A DNA stretch of 41,462 nucleotides from Algoriphagus yeomjeoni (GTDB lineage Bacteria > Bacteroidota > Bacteroidia > Cytophagales > Cyclobacteriaceae): NCBI RefSeq assembly GCF_003259505.1, contig NZ_QLLK01000013.1, forward strand, positions 92,180 to 133,641, read 5' to 3'. The notes below the pieces were generated by a model that made no database searches, was not told where the DNA came from, and saw nothing but the letters and a program-made list of their open reading frames with translations. Both the position numbers and the translations under genes were made by a program. Below are positions 15,388-23,120 of the stretch, piece after piece. How positions within the stretch are numbered: the first letter of the stretch is position 1; each line of letters starts with the position of its first letter.

Positions 15388-16560
15388 TTACTCGTACCCT
15401 AGTTTGTAGATTTTATCATCAAAACCACAGATATACAGTTCTTGGTTTTTGTCAATACCAAAAGATGAGATAGGGAAATCAGCATTCAGTAATTCATTGT
15501 TTATTGGGTTGCTTGGATCACTGACGTCCAAACTCCAGATCCTGCCAGAAACGTAATCAGCATAGATATACAAGCCTTCCAATTCTTCAATAGCAGAACC
15601 ATGATACACAAAACCCCCTGTGACAGAAATGTCACCTTTGGAATGATCATATTCCCAAACGGGCAATTTTAGTCCAGTCATATCACAATCGGCAGGTTTG
15701 AAGCAGTGAACACCTTCCATGGTATTCCAGCCGTAATTCCCGCCATTCTCTACTATATCAATTTCTTCGTACTTATTTTGTCCTACATCGCCTACCCATA
15801 GCTGTCCATTGGCTGTATCAAAGCTAAATCTCCAAGGATTACGCAAGCCATAAGCATAAATTTCTTCCCGAAAGCCTTCCGTATTATTTGCAAAAGGATT
15901 GTCTGTTGGTATGGAGTAATTGCCTGCTGAAGACGGCTGATCTACGTCAATTCTGAGAATACTTCCGAGTAAAGTGCTTTTGTTTTGTCCATTTCCCTGT
16001 GGATCACCGCCACTTCCTCCATCACCTGCAGCTATATATAAGTAACCATCAGGCCCAAAGGAGACTTGACCTCCATTGTGGTTTGAGTAAGGTTGAGCAT
16101 ATTCTAACAAGACTAGTTCACTTCCCGGATCTGCTTTAGTTGGATCGGAAGAGGAAACTGAAAAGCGGGAGATGACAGTTCTATTAGGGTTTTCTGCAGT
16201 ATAATTCACGTAGAAATACCCATTACTTTGATAGTCTGGATGAAATGCCAAACCCAATAAACCCTCTTCATTTCCAGAATCATCCACTTTACTTTCGATT
16301 GCTAGAAACTCAGACTTTTGCGTTGTCCCTGGGTTATTTTGAAATACAGAAATAACTCCTCGTTGTTCTACTACAAATACCCGGTCAGAATCATCACCAG
16401 CATGCTGGAAATCTACAGGTCGGGTAAAAGTTAAAGAAGGAAAGGCTTCTTGCACTGTCAGTTTTGCATCAGGGCTTGGCCCAGTCGATGGTCTCTCTTG
16501 GGAGCAAGCAGTTGAATAAGTGAGAACTAATATTAAAAAGGTATTCAAAAATGTCTTCAT
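15388..16560 (-). CDS. PQQ-dependent sugar dehydrogenase family protein
   Basis: The 390-residue exported protein belongs to the soluble glucose/sorbosone dehydrogenase family (six-bladed beta-propeller; soluble aldose dehydrogenase type), oxidising sugars with pyrroloquinoline quinone. Signal: MKTFLNTFLILVLTYSTAC, probably a lipoprotein (Cys19) although the lipobox is unusual (STAC). Propeller landmarks are RPVDFQHAGDDSDRVFVVEQRG near residue 47, EEGLLGLAFHPDY, NHNGGQVSFGPDGYLYIAAGDGG (catalytic His region and calcium/PQQ binding), YGLRNPWRFSFD, WVGDVGQNKYEEID and NYGWN. The length agrees with the family. PQQ synthesis genes are not in the window, so the cofactor may be scavenged. Periplasmic or surface location is inferred. 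Confidence 0.92.
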   Translation of the reverse strand: MKTFLNTFLILVLTYSTACSQERPSTGPSPDAKLTVQEAFPSLTFTRPVDFQHAGDDSDRVFVVEQRGVISVFQNNPGTTQKSEFLAIESKVDDSGNEEGLLGLAFHPDYQSNGYFYVNYTAENPNRTVISRFSVSSSDPTKADPGSELVLLEYAQPYSNHNGGQVSFGPDGYLYIAAGDGGSGGDPQGNGQNKSTLLGSILRIDVDQPSSAGNYSIPTDNPFANNTEGFREEIYAYGLRNPWRFSFDTANGQLWVGDVGQNKYEEIDIVENGGNYGWNTMEGVHCFKPADCDMTGLKLPVWEYDHSKGDISVTGGFVYHGSAIEELEGLYIYADYVSGRIWSLDVSDPSNPINNELLNADFPISSFGIDKNQELYICGFDDKIYKLGYE

Positions 16561-16666
16561 ATTGATATTGGTCTACTGTTTAATGGTTGCTTAATACTAT
16601 ACCTACAAAATAGGTGATTTTGAATGACTTGTAAAATGAAAAAGGGATTTTTCCTGACTGCCTAGG

Positions 16667-16924
16667 CTATTGCTTTTTCTCAGGAGTAAACATGCTCAGA
16701 TCCCACTCATTGTACCAGTGTATTTCCATTTCGCCTTCCTCTGTTATCGTAATCGGAAGAAAAACGTATTCAGATTCCAGTTTCCCCTGCCCATTCCAGC
16801 GGTCTCCCATGTAGAGGTCCAACACCACTCCTTCATTTTTCCAATTGTAGAAATCCTTGGAGGAATAGCAGGAAGCCCATCTGGGCATATTTCTATGCCG
16901 CCCCTTATAAAATAGATTTTTCAA
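16667..16924 (-). pseudogene. Probable remnant of a larger secreted protein gene
   Basis: An 85-residue open frame (TTG start) whose sequence reads like the inside or C-terminal end of a larger protein: the segment MPRWASCYSSKDFYNWKNEGVVLDL resembles a beta-propeller blade of glycoside hydrolase families 43/32 (SKDxxNWKxEGxVL), followed by WNGQGKLESEYVFLPITITEEGEMEIHWYNEWDLS. The reading frame continues upstream without a start signal to a stop near 16970, adding HEPHW. The sequence lacks signal peptide, normal start and catalytic residues. I read it as a decayed gene fragment; alternatively a short intact unknown protein starting at the internal ATG. Confidence 0.45.
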
Positions 16925-17256
16925 CCAATGAGGTTCATGTTTAGCTGGAGATTATAGTTTGCGCTTAGAGGAAGGATAAGCTGTTTTTCGCGTAAATCAT
17001 ATTCCTTTTTTATAGGTGGGATTCTGTATTGGAGGAAATCCATGGTTTTTTAGGAAAGCTTTTCCGACCCTAAAAAATCGTGGCTATTAAAATCATTCTT
17101 TTAGATTTGCTTACAAGCTAAACAAAAGATATTTTGGAGATTAGTTAATTAGTGCATTGATTGTTGCCTGAAAACATCCATACATATAAGTTTATACATA
17201 GAAATACTATTTTTTCAATAAATTGAATTTAATAACAACCCAAAATAAATCTAACC
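16925..17256. other. Intergenic leader of the Gfo/Idh/MocA gene, no gene
   Basis: AT-rich, about 330 bases. It must contain the promoter of the oxidoreductase gene, but no exact TTG-N19-TAnnTTTG match is present; TATAAGTTTA around 17191-17200 is a weak candidate. The left end contains remnants of the decayed frame described before. Confidence 0.5.
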
Positions 17257-18600
17257 ATGAGTAAAGAATCGTCTAGAAGAACCTTCATCAAAAAATCCGC
17301 ACTAGCGGGGACGGCAGCAATGGTACTACCCACATTTATCCCTTCCTCAGCGTTTGGCGCCAATGACCGAATAAATGCAGCTGTCTTGGGGATTAATGGT
17401 AGAGGTAAAAGTCATATCCAGGGCTTTATGGCTCAGAAAGACGTTGAGATCACTACACTTTGTGATCCAGACATGAACCTCCTGACCCCTGCGCAGAAAG
17501 CTTTTAAGGAGAAATACGGCAAAGATGTAGCCATTGAGCAAGACCTGAGAAAGGTATTTGATAATAAAGACATCGATGTAGTGAGTTTGGCCACTCCTAA
17601 TCACTGGCATGCATTGGCTACTATTTGGGCTTGCCAAGCAGGCAAGGATGTCTATGTAGAAAAGCCAGGATCGCATAATATCTCTGAAGGTCGTAAGATG
17701 ATCGAGGCCGCTGAAAAGTATGACCGGATCGTGCAGCATGGAGTTCAGTTGAGGAGCTCACCTGCAGTGCAGGAAGCTATTCAATTGATGCGAGACGGAT
17801 ACATAGGTAGAGTTTATATGGCTCGAGGTCTTGTGTTTAGAATGCGTGGTGATATAGGTGTCAAGGGGACTTCTCCGGTGCCAGATGGATTGGACTATGA
17901 CTTGTGGACCGGCCCTGCTCCAAAGGTTCCTTTTACCCGTGATCTGGTACATTACAATTGGCATTGGCATTTTGATTATGGAAATGGTGATGTCGGAAAC
18001 CAAGGTATCCATGAAACTGATCTTTGTATGTGGGGACTGGATGTAGGTTTCCCAACCAAAATTACTTCCATGGGAGGCAAATACCTTTGGAAGGACAGTA
18101 AGGAAACTCCTGAAGTTTTAACTTCTATCTATAACTATCCTGATGAGGATAAAATCATACAGTTCGAAGTTCGTCCTTGGTACACCAATGCAGAGGATGG
18201 AGCTACTGTTGGGAATATCTTCTATGGGGACAAAGGGTATCTGGTGGTCGATGGCTACGATAAGTATAAAACCTACTTGGGAAATGACCGCACTCCAGGG
18301 CAATACGGTGACGATGGGGGAGCAGCAGCTTCAGGAATGGACAGAGGTGCAGGAGGGACAGATGGTCACTTTACCAATTTTATAGAGGCAGTTCGTAAGC
18401 ATGATAAATCTATCCTAAATGGACCGGTGGAAACCGCACATTTATCTTCTGGATTGGCTCATTTAGGCAATATCGCCTATAGATTGGGACGTGTTCTTGA
18501 CTTTGACCCTAAGTCAGAGAAATTTGTCAACGATTCAGAAGCAGACGCTATGCTTACCAGAGAATATAGACCTGGTTTTGAAGTGCCTTCAGTAGTGTAG
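17257..18600 (+). CDS. Tat-exported Gfo/Idh/MocA family oxidoreductase
   Basis: The 447-residue protein begins with a twin-arginine signal (SSRRTFIKKSALAGTAAMVLP, cleavage after AFG), so it is exported folded with its NAD(P) cofactor. Residues 38-160 form the Rossmann domain: INAAVLGINGRGKSHIQGF (GxGxxG-like turn), CDPD at the end of strand 2, and EKPGSHN, the family's conserved EKP motif near residue 134. The C-terminal domain carries the substrate-site pattern GDVGNQGIHETDLCMWGL. Exported members in Bacteroidota typically act on sugars or glycosides; the substrate is not evident. Monocistronic, with a strong terminator following. Confidence 0.93.
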   Translation: MSKESSRRTFIKKSALAGTAAMVLPTFIPSSAFGANDRINAAVLGINGRGKSHIQGFMAQKDVEITTLCDPDMNLLTPAQKAFKEKYGKDVAIEQDLRKVFDNKDIDVVSLATPNHWHALATIWACQAGKDVYVEKPGSHNISEGRKMIEAAEKYDRIVQHGVQLRSSPAVQEAIQLMRDGYIGRVYMARGLVFRMRGDIGVKGTSPVPDGLDYDLWTGPAPKVPFTRDLVHYNWHWHFDYGNGDVGNQGIHETDLCMWGLDVGFPTKITSMGGKYLWKDSKETPEVLTSIYNYPDEDKIIQFEVRPWYTNAEDGATVGNIFYGDKGYLVVDGYDKYKTYLGNDRTPGQYGDDGGAAASGMDRGAGGTDGHFTNFIEAVRKHDKSILNGPVETAHLSSGLAHLGNIAYRLGRVLDFDPKSEKFVNDSEADAMLTREYRPGFEVPSVV

Positions 18601-18633
18601 GTTAAAGAGTCCAAGAACTAGATTGCACCAAGT

Positions 18634-18672
18634 AAAAAACCCTGTCAAAAGTGATTTTGACAGGGTTTTTTT
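18634..18672. terminator. Bidirectional rho-independent terminator
   Basis: AAAAAACCCTGTCAAAA (18634-18650) pairs with TTTTGACAGGGTTTTTTT (18655-18672) around GTGA. It separates the oxidoreductase gene from the convergent peptidase gene. Confidence 0.92.
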
Positions 18673-18701
18673 ATAATTGTTTAGGAAATTCATATCGATT
18701 T

Positions 18702-20000
18702 TTAATCCAATTTCTCTACTCTAGTCGGCCTGTCTTTCCCGCTGATAATACTTTGGCTGCTGAGTGCGATGGCTTTAATTACCTCGGTCATATTCTCCAT
18801 ATCTAGCGTTTCGAACTCGTCACTTGCTTTGTGGTAATTAGGTTCGTTGTTTGGCGCTTCGTCCATTTTGGAAGTAGAGATGGTATGTGCCGGCACTCCC
18901 AATGCTGCCAAAGTTCTGTTGTCAGATCTATAAAATAAGTTTTGCTTTGGATAAGGATCTGGTTCGAAATGGAATTTGGATCCTTCCAGATTCTTTTGAA
19001 GTATCTCGCCCATAGAACTCTTTTCAAAGCCTGTGATGTAAGCAGAATTTGTTCCCCATTTACTTTCGGTACCTATCATCTCGATGTTGAACATGGCGAC
19101 AACCTTGTCAGGATCCAGTTGCTGGCTGAAGTAAGTACTTCCAAATCCACCAGACTCTTCCGCCGTGAAGGCTACAAAAATCAAGGTGCGCTCATTATCC
19201 TTTATCTTATTGAAATACTTACCCAGCATCATAACAGCGGTAGTTCCGGCTGCATCGTCATTTGCGCCGTTGTAAATGCTGTCTTGGCTTGCATCCGGTC
19301 TACCTATTCCAAGGTGATCGTAATGAGCTCCAAAGACTACATATTCATCCTTTAGAGATTTGCCAGGAATGACACCAACGACATTCTTCAGCTCTTGCTC
19401 AGTAATTTTATTAGTGATTTTAAGTGAAACAGAGCTAGGGTCTAGGGTTTCTGTCATCACGAAAACCTGTGAATGTGCAATCGGGAATTTTGCCCTGCCT
19501 GCAATTCTTCCTAATCTTGCGTAGTTGGCCGCATGCGAAGGATCTATCAGAACCAATGCATTCTTTTCACCTCTCAAGACAGGAAATACCAACTGATTGA
19601 AATCGGCATCTTTTGGTACTTTGACCACATCTATTTCTGACAGAGAATTGATTTCTATAGTTTCAGACGTACTATTTACAACCAAATTGCTAGGACTCAA
19701 AGCTTCTTTGTCAAGCGTTCCACTCACTTCTGCAGGAGTTGCCAGTAGCATAGCGAAGCTTTGCATATAGGAAGTATTATCTCCGAAATACTCCAAGCCG
19801 CTTGCTCCAAACTCGGAAGCGATGAAATTGGCAGCCTTCTCCAATCCAGGAGAATAAATGCCTCTCCCTTCCATATCATCTGCAGAGAGAGTTCTTTCCA
19901 CCCGTGCAACTTCTGATACTGTAATGATGGAGCCGATTTTGGGAGTGCAGGAAAATAGTCCTGTGTAAAGTATAGATAGGGCTAAGAATGTTTTTTTCAT
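18702..20000 (-). CDS. M28 family zinc aminopeptidase, lipoprotein
   Basis: 432 residues from ATG 20000; the longer frame to 20093 adds 31 residues before the signal peptide MKKTFLALSILYTGLFSC (lipobox LFSC, Cys18). The catalytic domain (about 220-420) shows the M28 metal ligands in order: H in FGAHYDHLG, D in NDDAAGTT, the catalytic EE in TAEESGGFG, E in FNIEMIGTE (usually D) and H in NYHKASDEFE. A protease-associated-like domain (about 90-200) lies before it. Such lipoproteins cleave N-terminal residues from peptides at the cell surface or in the periplasm. The gene is convergent with the Gfo/Idh/MocA gene. No other peptidase is adjacent. Confidence 0.93.
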   Translation of the reverse strand: MKKTFLALSILYTGLFSCTPKIGSIITVSEVARVERTLSADDMEGRGIYSPGLEKAANFIASEFGASGLEYFGDNTSYMQSFAMLLATPAEVSGTLDKEALSPSNLVVNSTSETIEINSLSEIDVVKVPKDADFNQLVFPVLRGEKNALVLIDPSHAANYARLGRIAGRAKFPIAHSQVFVMTETLDPSSVSLKITNKITEQELKNVVGVIPGKSLKDEYVVFGAHYDHLGIGRPDASQDSIYNGANDDAAGTTAVMMLGKYFNKIKDNERTLIFVAFTAEESGGFGSTYFSQQLDPDKVVAMFNIEMIGTESKWGTNSAYITGFEKSSMGEILQKNLEGSKFHFEPDPYPKQNLFYRSDNRTLAALGVPAHTISTSKMDEAPNNEPNYHKASDEFETLDMENMTEVIKAIALSSQSIISGKDRPTRVEKLD

Positions 20001-20514
20001 TTCGGAAATTAATTGATTCTGGATTAAAAGTACTGGGCAAATATTATGGTTATATGGAATCGTGCCAAAAGCCAAATATTCTATGACAAGCAAGATCCGA
20101 AGGATTGAGACAATTCATAACCCTCGGCAGAGCCGGGGGTAAAGAAAATACTTGGTTAACAAGCCCCGAAGGGGTGTCACTTTATAGTTTCGCCCTTGCA
20201 GGGCTAGAAATGCTATCGATTCGTTTACCCTGCACTTCGTACAGGGTCATGAATAGTCTTGCTCTCCCGCATAGCTATCGGGACGGAGCTAACCATGATA
20301 TTATGCGATTTGAATACTGAATACCAAATTTTGCTTTTATAATTTTCTTTACTGGCAGAATAGCGAATAATCATATTAAATACTCTTTGTTTTTTCTTGA
20401 AATGCGTTTTTTCCTTAGAGAAAAGCAGCTTTCTAATAATTTGGTGGTTACAGAATTAGCTTGTGAGTTCTATTTTGGAAAGACCTGGATATGGTTTTAG
20501 TAATGGAAGTAGCT
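20001..20514. other. Intergenic region with a hairpin cluster, no gene
   Basis: The portion next to the M28 gene should hold its promoter; I see no exact consensus. 20120-20283 is a run of five small hairpins (annotated). The rest, 20284-20514, is AT-rich and shows no gene-like frame. Confidence 0.6.
20120..20283. repeat. Cluster of five palindromic REP-like hairpins
   Basis: In order: ACCCTCGGC-AGA-GCCGGGGGT (20120-20140), CCCC-GAA-GGGG (20164-20174), GCCCT-TGC-AGGGC (20192-20204), ACCCTG...CAGGGT with inner AC/GT pairing (20227-20247) and the near-palindrome TCCCG(C)ATAGCTATCGGGA (20265-20283). The last belongs to the same family as the rnpB hairpins. The order and spacing resemble a mosaic of REP-type units. 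Confidence 0.75.
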
Positions 20515-22044
20515 TCAATTCCGAAGTTGTTTTAAACGCTCAATGGCATTTTGGTTTTCAGGATATAATTCAAGAGATTTTTCAAAATTTTCCATTGCCT
20601 TTTCATTGTCCCCAACAAACAGATAAGCTTCACCCAAACTGTCAAAAAGGTTTGCTGATTCTGGATATAAATGGGTAGCTAATAGGAAAATATTTATTCC
20701 ATTCTGGGCTGTCTCTGGCTTGTACAAAAGCTGTAATCCCAGATTGTTCAAGTTTCCTTCAGGCAATTTCAAGTCAGGATGTTCCTTCAAAGTTGATTCG
20801 TATAGGGAAATCAGATTTTGATAATTCTGGGATGATGCTAGTTCATTGAAATCCAGGAATGAGAAAACTTGAATATCTGCTTGCTTGGATCGGTAGCTTA
20901 TTAGGTCTTCTTTTATGCCATTATCAGAAGGCTGGTTAGTTATGAATTTCAATGCTTCCTGATCATCTTTTAAAAATGCATCCAGAAATTTTAAGGTGTA
21001 AACAGAAGCCAATTTATAAGATTCCATGATTTCAAGATCACTTTTATCTTGTCTCTCATCCCGAGGTTGGAATAATACACCTAAAGTGCTAAAATAGGAA
21101 TGCGATAGGTTGTGGAATTTTAGGCTATACGCCTGACTATTGCTCAAACTGTCATAAAATTCAAAGTTGTGATCTAAGCTTGGGTCTATTTTGTCCGCAA
21201 TAATAACCTCCTTTGGAATGTCTTTTTGCGCAAAATGGATAAAGGGAACATCCACTTTTTCAAGATTGAAAAAAGGTGATTGCTTTAAGGTTTCATATTG
21301 ATATTTAATGCTTCCATCCAGACTTACAATTGCTTTGATTTGCTCATTTCGCATCTGTGCAAGTACATTAGACAAGCCTCCAAAGCTGAAGCCCATCGTC
21401 GCAAGTTGGTTGAGGTTTGCCTGGGGTATTTTGGCTACTTCTGCTATCAAAAATTCAATATCTCTTGCCTGAGTTTCCAAGTCTTTTCCCGTTCCTCCTT
21501 CAAGAAATTTATTTTCCGTCCCTCGACTTGGACTTGATATCACGATATAGCCATGGCTTGCTAAATATTCGCAAAGAGCGAAATTTTCAATAGATGATGC
21601 CTGATAGCTTGGAGCATAGACTAGAACTGAGAAATTACCTTTGGCAGGTTTGATTCCAGCAAAAGCTCTTGTTACCTCTTGGAGATGTCGTTGATTTTCA
21701 ACTGTATTTGGATAATAAAACCAGTTCAGAATTTGCTCATCTGGGAGGTATTCCCATTCCTCTTCTTCCTTTAGAACTTGCATGTAATCTAAAACAGTCC
21801 TTGCTTCAGATTGCTTCGGATGATCTGTTGAAGGATACCAAATGCTTACAGGAATTGGTCTGGGGATGGTGTTATTGTTCCAATCGTAAATTCTCTGGTA
21901 AGTACGTGTGCTGTCAGCAGTCACATAGTGTCGAAAACCCACCGTAAACTTCCCCTTTTCCAGATCAATTTCATCAAGAGAGGTCTGCCCGAAACTGAAC
22001 GAGACATTAAAAATTAATAAGATTAGGATTATTCTTGAGTTCAT
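20515..22044 (-). CDS. Exported alpha/beta hydrolase with C-terminal TPR
   Basis: The 509-residue protein has a signal peptide (MNSRIILILLIFNVSFSFGQ). Residues about 30-380 form an alpha/beta hydrolase of the dienelactone hydrolase/platelet-activating-factor acetylhydrolase-like type: PIPVSIWYPSTD (strand with oxyanion region), FSVLVYAPSYQASSIENFALCEYLASHGYIVIS and the nucleophile elbow GFSFGG with S220. A later D and H (DHNFEFYDSL..., HNLSHSYF) are candidates for the rest of the triad. The last 100 residues contain a tetratricopeptide pair (ANLFDSLGEAYLFVGDNEKAMENFEKSLELYPEN). TPR fusion suggests protein-protein or self-interaction of the exported enzyme. Substrate unknown. It lies 125 bases downstream of the D-amino-acid oxidase gene on the same strand. 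Confidence 0.87.
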   Translation of the reverse strand: MNSRIILILLIFNVSFSFGQTSLDEIDLEKGKFTVGFRHYVTADSTRTYQRIYDWNNNTIPRPIPVSIWYPSTDHPKQSEARTVLDYMQVLKEEEEWEYLPDEQILNWFYYPNTVENQRHLQEVTRAFAGIKPAKGNFSVLVYAPSYQASSIENFALCEYLASHGYIVISSPSRGTENKFLEGGTGKDLETQARDIEFLIAEVAKIPQANLNQLATMGFSFGGLSNVLAQMRNEQIKAIVSLDGSIKYQYETLKQSPFFNLEKVDVPFIHFAQKDIPKEVIIADKIDPSLDHNFEFYDSLSNSQAYSLKFHNLSHSYFSTLGVLFQPRDERQDKSDLEIMESYKLASVYTLKFLDAFLKDDQEALKFITNQPSDNGIKEDLISYRSKQADIQVFSFLDFNELASSQNYQNLISLYESTLKEHPDLKLPEGNLNNLGLQLLYKPETAQNGINIFLLATHLYPESANLFDSLGEAYLFVGDNEKAMENFEKSLELYPENQNAIERLKQLRN

Positions 22045-22169
22045 GTTTTCATGTGATACAATTCAAAGCTTCTTCGCCTCAGGTAATGAATGTCTAGCCA
22101 TAGGCAGTTCAAAATAGATTGAAGCAAAGACAAGAACATACAAAAAATATAAGGTTAATAATTGAGGAA

Positions 22170-23114
22170 CTAATGCTTTTGCCTTTTTACAAGCAAATCT
22201 GCAAGCTCCAATGCACAACCCCAAGCCACTGTAAAACCTGCCCCTCCGTGTCCATAGTTATGAAAAACTGTGGAGAAGACTCCATCAAACTCAAATCGAA
22301 CAGCACTTCTTCTTGGCCGTAGTCCAACCATCACTTCTAGTAATTGTGGACTTTCTGCATTGCTAGCTTCCTTTAGCCGCTCGAGAATTAATGTGGTATC
22401 AGCTGGATCTTCGGTTTCATTCCAATCATTCTCATAGTCAGTTCCCCCAATCACAGAATCCTCAGATCTATTAATCACATAGCTGAGTGCGCCTCTTTTA
22501 GTGGGATCGGCAAATGATGGAATATCCATTTTCTCACAGCGAAGAATTTGCCCGCGCATGGGATGAAGATCATCGTCATTGCAGAGAGCTTTTGCTCCCA
22601 AGCCCGTGCAATTGATCACCAAGGCATCCAAACCAGCCATTTCTTCCAACGAAGTAATTTCCCATTTTTCAAAAGAACCTCCATTGTCTATGAAACGCTC
22701 GAAAAGATGTGGCAAATAGAGTTGGGGTTCTGCCAATGGAACTTCAGAAATAAATGCCATTTGCATTCCTTTTGGTAATTCCTCAGGTTTTGCTTTTCTG
22801 ACTTTTCCTTCTGGAAGTTGCTTTGTCCAGTCTATGTTACTTTCTGGGGTGTACGCTGTGATAAAGGGAATAAAAGAAACGCCATTTCCTTCCTTGATTT
22901 CACTTTCATAGCGCTCATATGCAAGCGTCGCCCAATGGTTTGTCTTTTCTTTGGGTTGGATTTCAAAAGGAAACCAAATTGCTCCGACTTTGCTGGAAAG
23001 AGTTTTGTCATATAGTTCTTTGGCGACAAGTCGAACATGAAAACCTGCTTCCTGAAGTGAAATAGCAGAAGTTAAACCCACTATTCCAGAACCAACCACA
23101 GTGATTGATTTCAT
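22170..23114 (-). CDS. FAD-dependent D-amino-acid oxidase
   Basis: 314 residues, the same family as eukaryotic DAAO/D-aspartate oxidase: oxidative deamination of D-amino acids with FAD to 2-oxoacid, ammonia and hydrogen peroxide. The dinucleotide-binding motif GSGIVG (8-13) follows the initial strand ITVVG. Near the C-terminus GLRPRRSAVRFE holds the arginine that binds the substrate carboxylate, and the DAAO signature HNYGHGGAGFTVAWGCA is complete. No signal peptide, so cytosolic; no peroxisomal-type tail is expected in bacteria. The gene starts six bases downstream of the serine hydrolase gene, so they are almost certainly cotranscribed. Specificity for neutral or acidic D-amino acids cannot be told from sequence. 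Confidence 0.9.
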   Translation of the reverse strand: MKSITVVGSGIVGLTSAISLQEAGFHVRLVAKELYDKTLSSKVGAIWFPFEIQPKEKTNHWATLAYERYESEIKEGNGVSFIPFITAYTPESNIDWTKQLPEGKVRKAKPEELPKGMQMAFISEVPLAEPQLYLPHLFERFIDNGGSFEKWEITSLEEMAGLDALVINCTGLGAKALCNDDDLHPMRGQILRCEKMDIPSFADPTKRGALSYVINRSEDSVIGGTDYENDWNETEDPADTTLILERLKEASNAESPQLLEVMVGLRPRRSAVRFEFDGVFSTVFHNYGHGGAGFTVAWGCALELADLLVKRQKH

Positions 23115-23120
23115 TGGAAG

